This document shows, in pieces, positions 1 to 4,872 of a stretch of 6,288 bases of DNA; the stretch's first letter is position 1, and each line of letters begins with the position of its first letter. The notes beneath the pieces are model-generated. The model searched no databases and was not told the DNA's origin. It was given only the letters and a program-made list of their open reading frames with translations. The translations under genes and the position numbers were made by a program. Source of the stretch: an uncultured Veillonellaceae bacterium (lineage in GTDB: Bacteria; Bacillota; Negativicutes; Veillonellales; Dialisteraceae); the NCBI GenBank assembly GCA_958439155.1, contig CAUBUJ010000098.1, positions 1 through 6,288 of the forward strand, written 5' to 3'.

Positions 1-31
1 GGAAGTCTGGAGTCTGAAGAGGAAATAGGAA
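1..31. repeat. Degenerate 7-bp tandem repeat tract, left copy
   Basis: From base 4 the sequence falls into four consecutive 7-base units resembling AGTCTGA (AGTCTGG, AGTCTGA, AGAGGAA, ATAGGAA). Bases 1-25 match the reverse complement of 758-782 at 22 of 25 positions, so this tract and the one at 758-849 are inverted copies flanking about 730 bases of repeat-rich sequence. The tract may continue beyond the left edge of the window. No coding role is apparent. Confidence 0.55.
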
Positions 32-62
32 GGCTCTTTTATATTTGGGCTTCGCCACACAT

Positions 63-120
63 GGCGGTTCTAAAACCACCTCGTACGCAGGCGCAGCCCC
101 TCTCAGTCAGCTTCGCTGAC
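63..120. repeat. Two adjacent hairpins, GGCGGTT/AACCACC and GTCAGC-TTC-GCTGAC
   Basis: Bases 63-69 and 74-80 form a 7-bp stem with one mismatch on the plus strand, which becomes a G-U pair on the minus strand. Bases 106-111 and 115-120 form a perfect 6-bp stem around TTC. From memory, a CTCAGTCAGCTTCGCTGACAG-type core recurs as a dispersed intergenic motif in gut Firmicutes, but this cannot be checked here. Function unknown. Confidence 0.5.
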
Positions 121-292
121 AGGCCCGCGCTGCAAAGTAAGGAAGCAGGCACAGCCTGATTTTCATAGCAGCGGAGAACGTGACCACCGGCACATTCTCC
201 TCCCCTGCCTGGGGCGAGCCTTGCGATTTTGACGAAAAATCCACTCTAAAGGGGACCCGTAAAGAATCTCCACTCCTCAAATCATTGTCCAT
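107..292 (-). CDS. Doubtful small ORF, 61 residues
   Basis: A 61-residue frame starts with ATG at 292 on the minus strand and ends inside the GTCAGC hairpin. I recognise no family. The protein has no signal peptide and no clear domain, and its centre is a low-information stretch followed by a short hydrophobic segment (MKIRLCLLPYFAARAC, about residues 43-58). There is only a weak GGGG-type sequence upstream of the start, 11 or more bases away. The frame overlaps the hairpins at 106-120 and 173-200, which suggests it is an accidental frame running through a dispersed repeat element. The possibility of a repeat-borne small peptide remains because the frame is open for the whole interval between two structured elements. 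I lean against it being a real gene. Confidence 0.15.
   Translation of the reverse strand: MDNDLRSGDSLRVPFRVDFSSKSQGSPQAGEENVPVVTFSAAMKIRLCLLPYFAARACQRS
173..200 (-). repeat. 10-bp hairpin, better paired in minus-strand RNA
   Basis: GGAGAACGTG (173-182) faces CACATTCTCC (191-200) across an 8-base loop. On the plus strand one position is a C-A mismatch. In minus-strand RNA the same position is a U-G pair, giving an uninterrupted 10-bp stem. No T-run follows, so it is not a terminator. It may be part of a structured repeat. Confidence 0.5.
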
Positions 293-451
293 TATTTCTA
301 ATTCCCCATGAGGAGGAAATTACGACCGGCCCCGATGACGGCCATTTCTTGGGAAAGCGCAGAGCGCAAAGTACAAAGCGCAGCGCGGTGGTACGCCGCC
401 GCACCTGGGAACGCGCGCCTGACTACAAACGTCAAAATCCCATTCAGCTCC

Positions 452-587
452 CCGCCCATTAGAACTGGCCGGTGCCCGAAGGGCGAAATATAGGGCTGGT
501 GGCGTCGGCGGTCGGCCTGTCCGAGCGGAGCGAGTTGCGCGAAGGCCAGTGACCAGCCCTATATTTCAGGCCAGGTCTACTGGGCGG
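452..587 (+). repeat. Long branched inverted repeat with perfect 16-bp core arm
   Basis: Outer arms 452-470 and 569-587 are complementary at 17 of 19 positions. Inner arms 485-500 (GAAATATAGGGCTGGT) and 552-567 are perfectly complementary over 16 bp. Between outer and inner arms on the left lies a side hairpin, GCCC-GAA-GGGC (474-484). On the right only one base (568) separates them. The interior has a further stem, GGCCT (514-518) with AGGCC (543-547), enclosing a GC-rich CGAGCGGAGCGAG-type segment. A T-rich run (TTTTCTTTTT, 591-600) follows the right arm, so in plus-strand RNA the whole could fold as a branched terminator-like structure. It could be a MITE- or REP-like mobile repeat or a structured non-coding RNA. 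The sequence alone does not decide. Confidence 0.75.
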
Positions 588-605
588 CCGTTTTCTTTTT
601 GGGCT

Positions 606-663
606 CCACCCGTTTTTCGCCTGTGCCCTTCAGGGTATTGTCGGGACAAAGAAAAATGGGTGG
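606..663 (+). repeat. 13-bp inverted repeat enclosing two small hairpins
   Basis: CCACCCGTTTTTC (606-618) faces GAAAAATGGGTGG (651-663) with 12 of 13 Watson-Crick pairs. The remaining position is G-U in plus-strand RNA and A-C on the minus strand, so plus-strand folding is favoured. Inside are CCCT-TC-AGGG (627-636) and TGTC-GG-GACA (639-648), each with a loop too tight to close fully unless the inner pairs open. Together they give a multi-branch shape. It lies six bases after the T-run that ends the previous element. Confidence 0.6.
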
Positions 664-710
664 AATGCTAATGGACTCCTATTCCAAATACAGGACACAT
701 AAGAGAAGCC

Positions 711-751
711 CGTCCGGCGCTTGAGGACGACCAAAATTCCGCCGCAGGCGG
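711..751. repeat. Two small GC-rich hairpins
   Basis: CGTCC (711-715) pairs with GGACG (725-729) around GGCGCTTGA, and CCGCC (739-743) pairs with GGCGG (747-751) around GCA. The first resembles, from memory, a short dispersed motif very common in Streptomyces intergenic DNA (GTCCGGCGCTTGAGGAC). The resemblance is short and may be convergent. No T-run follows either hairpin. Confidence 0.45.
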
Positions 752-757
752 CACCGC

Positions 758-849
758 TTTCCTCTTCAGACTTCTGACTCCCGTCTTTAGACTCCGCTCC
801 AATGATGCACCGACTATTCTTAGACCTCAGACCTTTGACCCCACTCCCA
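758..849 (-). repeat. Degenerate 7-bp tandem repeat tract, right copy
   Basis: Read on the minus strand, 795-758 divides into 7-base units close to AGTCTGA (AGTCTAA, AGTCAGA, AGTCTGA and two more divergent ones). Bases 849-820 contain GGTCAAA, GGTCTGA and GGTCTAA in the same 7-base register. The two parts are separated by about 24 unrelated bases. The end of this tract is the inverted partner of bases 1-25. The period of seven is not a multiple of three, and no gene covers it. Confidence 0.6.
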
Positions 850-892
850 TGACGCACGATTCGTCTGCCGTTCCCATTTCCTCCATACACGC

Positions 893-930
893 AAAAAGCG
901 TTCCTTCCCATCATGAGAAGGAACGCTTTT
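893..930 (-). terminator. Intrinsic terminator of the hydroxyacid dehydrogenase
   Basis: A perfect 14-bp stem (894-907 with 917-930, AAAAGCGTTCCTTC and its complement) closes a 9-base loop. On the minus strand it is followed by TTTTT, starting 11 bases after the stop of the dehydrogenase gene. The plus strand also has TTTTCTTCT after the stem, so it could act in both directions. It marks the end of the minus-strand transcription unit. Confidence 0.9.
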
Positions 931-940
931 CTTCTGCTCA

Positions 941-1939
941 TTATACCGCCTTCGCGGCCCGGTCATACACTTCCGGATTGACGCAGTCTGTGAGCTCTTC
1001 GCCGCGGACGGCGCGGAAGACGTTTTTGATCATTTCATCCACTTTCATATCCACCACTTCATAGGTATCGCTGGCCATATGGGGCGTGACGATTACGTTG
1101 TCCATGGACGCGAGGGGATGGTCCGGCGGCACCGGCTCGGGATCGCACACGTCCAGCGCCGCGCTGCCGATGATGCCTTCCCGGAGGGCCCGCACCAGGT
1201 CGGCAGTCACTACGGTGTCACCCCGTCCTACGTTCACGAAGAGGGCTGATTTCTTCATTTTCCGGAAGAAATCAAAGTCCATCATGTGATGGGTCGCAGG
1301 CGACGCCGGGAGGATATTGATGATCATATCCGACCTTCTCAGGAGCTCTTCCTCTGCGGTCCACACAGCGCCGGTGCGGCTGTCGTCGCTCCGGGGATGG
1401 CGGTTGTAGTAGAGGACGGTCATCCCCATGGCGCGGAGCATGCCCGCCAGGACGCTTCCAATGTGACCCATGCCGAAGATACCTGCTGTGCGGCCCATGA
1501 GATTGTGTCCCAGCACGGGATTTCTCCCAGGAGTCCATGTGCCGTCCCGCACTTCCGCCATGGACGCGGGAAGGCGCCGCTGGGACGCGAGAATCAAGGT
1601 GAGCGCCATTTCCGCCACGGTGTAGCTCGACGGGGAAGCGGCGTTGCAGAAGGGGATGCCGCACCGGGTGAGCGCGTCTATGTCCACCCCTTCGTAGCCG
1701 ACGAAGGCCTGGAGCACTGCTTTCACATGGCCCCGACAGGCTTCGGCTTCTCTGGTCTCTATGGGAGAACGGAAGGCCCGCACCACCACGTCATTCACGG
1801 CGGCCGCTTTCGCAAATTCTTCAAAAGGCATCACTGCCGACGCGGTCCACTGGGTCACGGTGCAGTACTTTTTGAGCGCTGCCAGCACCTCCGGCCGCAT
1901 CCGGGGGCCTGTCACCAATACTTTTGGTTTATATTCCAT
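941..1939 (-). CDS. D-2-hydroxyacid dehydrogenase, NAD(P)-dependent
   Basis: This 332-residue cytoplasmic enzyme should interconvert a 2-oxo acid and a D-2-hydroxy acid. The nucleotide-binding motif GMGHIG is at 156-161. The catalytic set of the family is present: Arg239 in VNVGRG, Glu268 in DVCDPEP and His287 in TPHMAS. Where NAD-specific members have an aspartate at the end of the second strand, this protein reads YYNRHP (Asn179-Arg180), a pattern associated with NADP preference in glyoxylate/hydroxypyruvate reductases. Length is normal. The ATG at 1939 has an AAGGA site nine bases upstream (1949-1953). The gene follows the third binding protein by 87 bases with no clear promoter between, so it is probably co-transcribed, and a strong terminator follows it. 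It is not an obvious phosphoglycerate dehydrogenase, because it lacks the C-terminal ACT domain. The substrate is unknown. An aryl- or alkyl-pyruvate from the aminotransferase in the same cluster is an inference. Confidence 0.93.
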   Translation of the reverse strand: MEYKPKVLVTGPRMRPEVLAALKKYCTVTQWTASAVMPFEEFAKAAAVNDVVVRAFRSPIETREAEACRGHVKAVLQAFVGYEGVDIDALTRCGIPFCNAASPSSYTVAEMALTLILASQRRLPASMAEVRDGTWTPGRNPVLGHNLMGRTAGIFGMGHIGSVLAGMLRAMGMTVLYYNRHPRSDDSRTGAVWTAEEELLRRSDMIINILPASPATHHMMDFDFFRKMKKSALFVNVGRGDTVVTADLVRALREGIIGSAALDVCDPEPVPPDHPLASMDNVIVTPHMASDTYEVVDMKVDEMIKNVFRAVRGEELTDCVNPEVYDRAAKAV

Positions 1940-2026
1940 GAAATTTGATCCTTTCCTTATGAGATAGTATTCATGCTGCAGTCACAACCGGCCATGGCAG
2001 GTCCTGAAGGAAACAAGCCGGCTTCC

Positions 2027-2896
2027 TCACTTTGTAGATTCTTCCTGGACCTTCTTCTGATCCCAGGGCTTCCAGAAAGACTCCGGCATCCGGGACAGGT
2101 CGTCATAGAGCCATTTCTCGGTGAGTTTTTTCAAAGTGCCGTCTTTCTTCATATCCATGATGGTCTTGGACACTTCCTTCTGGAGTTTCTCGCCCCGTTC
2201 ATTCTTCTTGAAAGGAGAAGCACTGCCCATGAGGAGGTACTGCGGGTCGAATACCTTGAGATCCGCCCCGAGCTCGTGGATGGCAAGATAGGCCACGCTC
2301 TTATCGGTCATCCCAGCGGGCGCCTTGTCGGTGAGAACGTAGGGGACCACATCAGACTGCTGGTCAAGGCCAACCTGATTCAAATTGAGGTGGTGCTTCT
2401 CATTGAGCTCGTCCATGACAATCTTCGAAGACGTGGGCGCGCCGACAGCCATGCTCATGCCTTTAAAGAATTCTATATCCTTCGGGTCGCCCAGGGAAGG
2501 TTTGTAAATGATAGCGGAATTGTCCAGGTAGTACGGCTCGGAGAAAGTGTACTTCTCCATCCGCGCAGGCGTCATGGAAATGTTGCCGGCAATGCTGTCG
2601 ATCATATCATTGTCCAGCATGCCCCAGAGGCCGGCAAAGTCGCCTTTCTTGTATTCGATGGTCCAGCCGTTCCTGCGGCCGATTTCATTCCACAGATCCA
2701 CATCGAATCCAATGAGCCCCTGGGTCGCTTCCGGAGAGTCGCTGATCTCCTGCCACCGCGCCGCCGTGCCGGTGATCCCGATCTTTACCGTTTTGCTGTC
2801 GGAGGCGCTGCTGGATCCGCATCCGGAAAATCCCACTGCCGCTCCGGCGATGCATAGAGAGAGTCCAATCATTTTGCACCATGTTTTGAGTTTCAT
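2027..2896 (-). CDS. Amino-acid-type ABC solute-binding lipoprotein (third of three)
   Basis: A 289-residue SBP_bac_3-family (PF00497-type) lipoprotein. The signal peptide ends in the lipobox FSGC with Cys26 as the lipidated residue, so the protein should sit on the outer face of the cytoplasmic membrane. The family's ligand-binding features are recognisable: Arg112 in SMTPAR, which normally holds the ligand carboxylate, Asp198 in GMTDKS, which normally holds the amino group, and GAPTSS at 152-157. A hand alignment to the upstream neighbour from residue 63 onward is gap-free and about 81% identical (43 differences in 227). The conserved tail after WLYDD (about 265-289, with FWKPWDQ) extends past the usual family end. 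The SD region AAGGGAAGGA ahead of ATG 2896 closely resembles that of the neighbour. It lies 65 bases downstream of that gene and no permease is in view. Ligand unknown. Confidence 0.93.
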   Translation of the reverse strand: MKLKTWCKMIGLSLCIAGAAVGFSGCGSSSASDSKTVKIGITGTAARWQEISDSPEATQGLIGFDVDLWNEIGRRNGWTIEYKKGDFAGLWGMLDNDMIDSIAGNISMTPARMEKYTFSEPYYLDNSAIIYKPSLGDPKDIEFFKGMSMAVGAPTSSKIVMDELNEKHHLNLNQVGLDQQSDVVPYVLTDKAPAGMTDKSVAYLAIHELGADLKVFDPQYLLMGSASPFKKNERGEKLQKEVSKTIMDMKKDGTLKKLTEKWLYDDLSRMPESFWKPWDQKKVQEESTK

Positions 2897-2902
2897 TTTC
2901 TA

Positions 2903-2913
2903 TCCTTCCCTTC
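2903..2913 (-). promoter_or_regulatory. Ribosome binding site of third binding protein
   Basis: GAAGGGAAGGA lies six bases before ATG 2896. The same GAAGGGAAG core precedes ATG 3858 (3867-3875), and both genes continue with an A-rich spacer and ATGAAA. The translation start region was therefore duplicated along with the gene, which supports both start choices. Confidence 0.75.
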
Positions 2914-2961
2914 TGCTATGGGGCCTGCCGCATCTTTCCAGAGCGTCTTCAAGCCGAATTC

Positions 2962-3858
2962 CTACTTGGGCATTTTCGAGGACTGCTCCTGGATGGTCTT
3001 CTGATCCCAGGGCTTCCAGAATTCCGGCGGCATCTTGGATAGGTCGTCATAGAGCCACTTCTCGGTGAGTTTCTTCAAGGTCCCGTCTTTCTTCATATCC
3101 ATAATGGCCTTGGATGTCTCTTCGCAGAGTTTTTTGCCGCGGTCGCTCTTTTTGAAAGGCGCGGCGCTTCCCATGAGGCGGTACTGCGGATCGTAGACTT
3201 TGAGATCCGCCCCCAGTTCGTGAATCGCCAGATAGGCCACGCTCTTGTCGGTCATCCCGGCCGGTGCCTTGTCTGCCAGCACATAGGGGACCACGTCGCC
3301 CTGGGTGTCGAGGCCGACCTGCTCGATGCCAAGTCCGAGAGAATCATTGATCTCATCCATGACGATCTTCGAAGAAGTGGGGGCGCCGACGGCCATTTTC
3401 ATGCCTTTGAAAAATTCAATGCTCTCCGGATTGCCCAGAGAAGGCTTGTAAATGATGGCGGAATTGTCCAGGTAGAAAGGCTCAGAGAAATCATACTTCT
3501 CCATCCGCGCCGGGGTCATGGAAATGTTGCCGCCTATGCTGTCGATCATATCATTGTCCATCATGCCCCAGAGGCCGGCGAAGTCCCCTTTCTTGAAGGT
3601 CACATCCCAGCCATTCCGACGCCCGATTTCTTTCCACAGGTCGATGGTAAATCCCTGGAGACCATTCGTATCCGCCGCCTCGTCATTGGTCTCGCTCCAC
3701 CGGGAGGCCAGGCCGGTGGTGCCGATGGTGACTTTCATCTTTCCGTCTGCCGACGCAGAGGAAGCACCGCCGGATCCGCCGCATCCCGCAAGGCCCGCTG
3801 CCGCTCCGGCGATACAGATCGCCAGCGCTGCCATTTTACAGATTCTTTTGAATTTCAT
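2962..3858 (-). CDS. Amino-acid-type ABC solute-binding lipoprotein (second of three)
   Basis: A 298-residue SBP_bac_3-family lipoprotein. The signal peptide ends in the lipobox LAGC (Cys26), followed by a Gly/Ser/Ala-rich linker to about residue 40. Core features are Arg118 in SMTPAR, Asp204 in GMTDKS, GAPTSS (158-163) and the C-terminal MKKDGTLKKLTEKW typical of the family. The first strand lacks the usual aromatic PPF-like pocket motif and instead has SRW (52-54). The same Arg-Trp occurs in the third paralogue, while the first has Asn-Trp. It is about 81% identical to the third paralogue and about 60% to the first over the shared core, by hand count. The extra tail, about 271-298, is shared by all three. 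The start at 3858 follows a GAAGGG site, 29 bases after the previous stop, so it is surely in the same operon. It probably feeds an importer encoded elsewhere. Ligand unknown. Confidence 0.94.
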   Translation of the reverse strand: MKFKRICKMAALAICIAGAAAGLAGCGGSGGASSASADGKMKVTIGTTGLASRWSETNDEAADTNGLQGFTIDLWKEIGRRNGWDVTFKKGDFAGLWGMMDNDMIDSIGGNISMTPARMEKYDFSEPFYLDNSAIIYKPSLGNPESIEFFKGMKMAVGAPTSSKIVMDEINDSLGLGIEQVGLDTQGDVVPYVLADKAPAGMTDKSVAYLAIHELGADLKVYDPQYRLMGSAAPFKKSDRGKKLCEETSKAIMDMKKDGTLKKLTEKWLYDDLSKMPPEFWKPWDQKTIQEQSSKMPK

Positions 3859-3887
3859 TTTTGATTCTTCCCTTCTCTATCACTCCA

Positions 3888-4787
3888 TCAGTCCGGCAGT
3901 TTGGAGGTCTTCTCCATGACTGCTTTCTGATCCCAGTGTTCCCAATATTCTTTCGGCATCTTGGAGAGGTCGTCGTTGAGCCATTTCTCGGCGAGCTTCT
4001 TCATGGTGCCGTCTTTCTTCATTTCCATAAGTGCCTTATTCGTTCCTTCGAGGAGCATCTGGCCCCGTTCAGATTTCTTGAAAGGCGCGGCGCTTCCCAT
4101 GACGCGGTACTGCGGGTCATAGGTTTTAAGATCCGCCTTGAGGCTCCGGATGGTGAGATTCGCCGTGCTCCGGTCCATGATCCCCGCTTCCACCACGCCG
4201 GAGAGGACATTGGGAATGACGTCCATCTCTCCGTCCAGATTGACTTCCTCGAGTTGCATCCCCTTCTTTTGGATGAAATCATCGAGGACGAGGCGGGATG
4301 TGGTGGGTGCACCGACGCCGATGGTCTTTCCTTCGAAGAAGGACAGGTCCTTCGGATCCCCCAGGGAAGGCTTGTACACAAGGACGGAATTGTCCAGGTA
4401 GAACGGCTCAGAGAAGAGGTATTTCTCCATCCGTTCCGGCGACTCCGACACGTTGGCGGCGATACTATCGATCTGGTCATTGTCCATCATGCCCCAGAGA
4501 GCGGAGAACTGGCCCAGCTTGTACTCCACGTCCCAGCCGTTCCGTTTGGCCACTTCATTCCACATATCAATGGCAAATCCTTCGAGACCGGAAGGATCAT
4601 TCTTGCCGTCCTGCATGACCGCCCAATTCGTGGCGATGCCGCTGGCGCCGATGACAAGCTTCGTCCTGCCCCCTTCCGCCTTGGAAGAACCTGCCGCGGA
4701 AGAACCGCCGCACCCGGAGAGGCCTCCCATCACTGCCGCGGCGCATACCGCCAGTGCCAATGCTTTCACCCATCTGGATCGTTTCAT
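3888..4787 (-). CDS. Amino-acid-type ABC solute-binding lipoprotein (first of three)
   Basis: A 299-residue SBP_bac_3-family lipoprotein and the most divergent of the tandem trio, at about 60% identity to the second over roughly 230 residues. The lipobox LSGC gives Cys26 as the acylated residue, with a Ser/Gly/Ala linker after it. The ligand Arg119 (ESPERM) and Asp205 (IMDRS) are kept. The pocket surroundings differ from the other two: TNW instead of SRW near residue 54, AGIMDRSTANL instead of AGMTDKSVAYL, and GAPTTS instead of GAPTSS. This suggests a related but different ligand. The tail with MPKEYWEHWDQ (276-286) matches the paralogues in position. ATG 4787 has the AGGGGG site at 4797-4802, nine bases upstream. 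The gene begins about 20 bases after a terminator-like hairpin, with no room for a promoter between them, so it depends on read-through from the aminotransferase gene or a weak promoter overlapping that gene's end. Confidence 0.94.
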   Translation of the reverse strand: MKRSRWVKALALAVCAAAVMGGLSGCGGSSAAGSSKAEGGRTKLVIGASGIATNWAVMQDGKNDPSGLEGFAIDMWNEVAKRNGWDVEYKLGQFSALWGMMDNDQIDSIAANVSESPERMEKYLFSEPFYLDNSVLVYKPSLGDPKDLSFFEGKTIGVGAPTTSRLVLDDFIQKKGMQLEEVNLDGEMDVIPNVLSGVVEAGIMDRSTANLTIRSLKADLKTYDPQYRVMGSAAPFKKSERGQMLLEGTNKALMEMKKDGTMKKLAEKWLNDDLSKMPKEYWEHWDQKAVMEKTSKLPD

Positions 4788-4796
4788 GTTTCATTT

Positions 4797-4802
4797 CCCC
4801 CT
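4797..4802 (-). promoter_or_regulatory. Ribosome binding site abutting a terminator hairpin
   Basis: AGGGGG lies nine bases before ATG 4787 and only six bases after the T-run of the hairpin at 4809-4848. It supports the chosen start. A second ATG at 4794 is out of frame. The closeness to the hairpin means RNA folding could affect ribosome access. Confidence 0.75.
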
Positions 4803-4808
4803 ATACGC

Positions 4809-4848
4809 AAAAAGCCATGCAACGGGACCGCGTCTCTGCATGGCTTTT
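4809..4848 (-). terminator. Terminator-like hairpin between aminotransferase and binding proteins
   Basis: A perfect 12-bp stem, AAAAGCCATGCA (minus strand, 4848-4837) with TGCATGGCTTTT (4821-4810), closes a 15-base loop and is followed by a fifth T at 4809. It starts 25 bases after the aminotransferase stop (4873) and ends 21 bases before the next ATG. I see no good -35/-10 pair between the aminotransferase end and this hairpin, nor after it. It may be a partial terminator that sets the ratio of enzyme to binding proteins, or an RNA processing and stability element. Confidence 0.8.
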
Positions 4849-4872
4849 GAAATTGAAATTCTGATCTTTGGC

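Larger units (their letters stand above)
1..892. other. Repeat-rich intergenic region without a convincing gene
   Basis: About 890 bases downstream of the dehydrogenase terminator carry no open frame with a recognisable protein and a good ribosome binding site. The region holds many inverted repeats: 63-80, 106-120, 146-158, 173-200, 452-587, 606-663, 711-729 and 739-751. It also has a short direct repeat (AAAGCGCAG at 354-362 and 375-383) and 7-bp tandem tracts at 1-31 and 758-849. Between about 201 and 450 I see only that direct repeat, small GC-rich palindromes such as the one around 328-342, and part of a doubtful small frame. The density of hairpins suggests accumulated dispersed repeats or structured RNA rather than a decayed protein gene. 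Confidence 0.7.

Noticed and set aside
452..587. Insertion sequence ends with a transposase
   Set aside because: No transposase frame lies between the arms, and no convincing flanking target duplication is seen. It is reported only as an inverted repeat.
452..663. CRISPR array or a known RNA gene (tRNA, tmRNA, RNase P, 6S)
   Set aside because: The repeats are inverted, not regularly spaced direct repeats, and there are no unique spacers. No tRNA arms or hallmark sequences of these RNA families are visible.
630..941. 103-residue minus-strand frame in the repeat region
   Set aside because: It starts at the dehydrogenase stop and runs through the terminator and the 7-bp repeat tract. The protein is low-information and matches no family I know.
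849..1064. 71-residue plus-strand frame across the terminator
   Set aside because: It overlaps the terminator hairpin and the antisense of the dehydrogenase end, and has no domain or good SD.
1286..1948. Long plus-strand open frame of 220 residues opposite the dehydrogenase
   Set aside because: It is the antisense shadow of the dehydrogenase gene, with no recognisable domain. The minus-strand product has all motifs of its family.
1940..2026. Possible separate promoter for the dehydrogenase gene
   Set aside because: A TACTAT-like -10 is present around 1966-1971 on the minus strand, but there is no acceptable -35 at normal spacing. Palindromes such as AAGCCGGCTT (2015-2024) lack a loop and a T-run.
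1973..2857. Plus-strand frame of 294 residues opposite the third binding protein
   Set aside because: Similar frames occur opposite each binding-protein gene, as expected from shared codon use in duplicated genes. None has a recognisable domain, while the minus-strand proteins have lipoboxes and family motifs.
4791..4841. 16-codon frame through the 4809-4848 hairpin ending near the SD
   Set aside because: It is the tail of a longer out-of-frame reading of the aminotransferase 3' end and has no SD, so it is most likely chance.
3861..4850. Plus-strand frame of 329 residues opposite the first binding protein
   Set aside because: It is a mirror frame of a real gene. It has no supporting ribosome site or domain, and it runs through the terminator hairpin.
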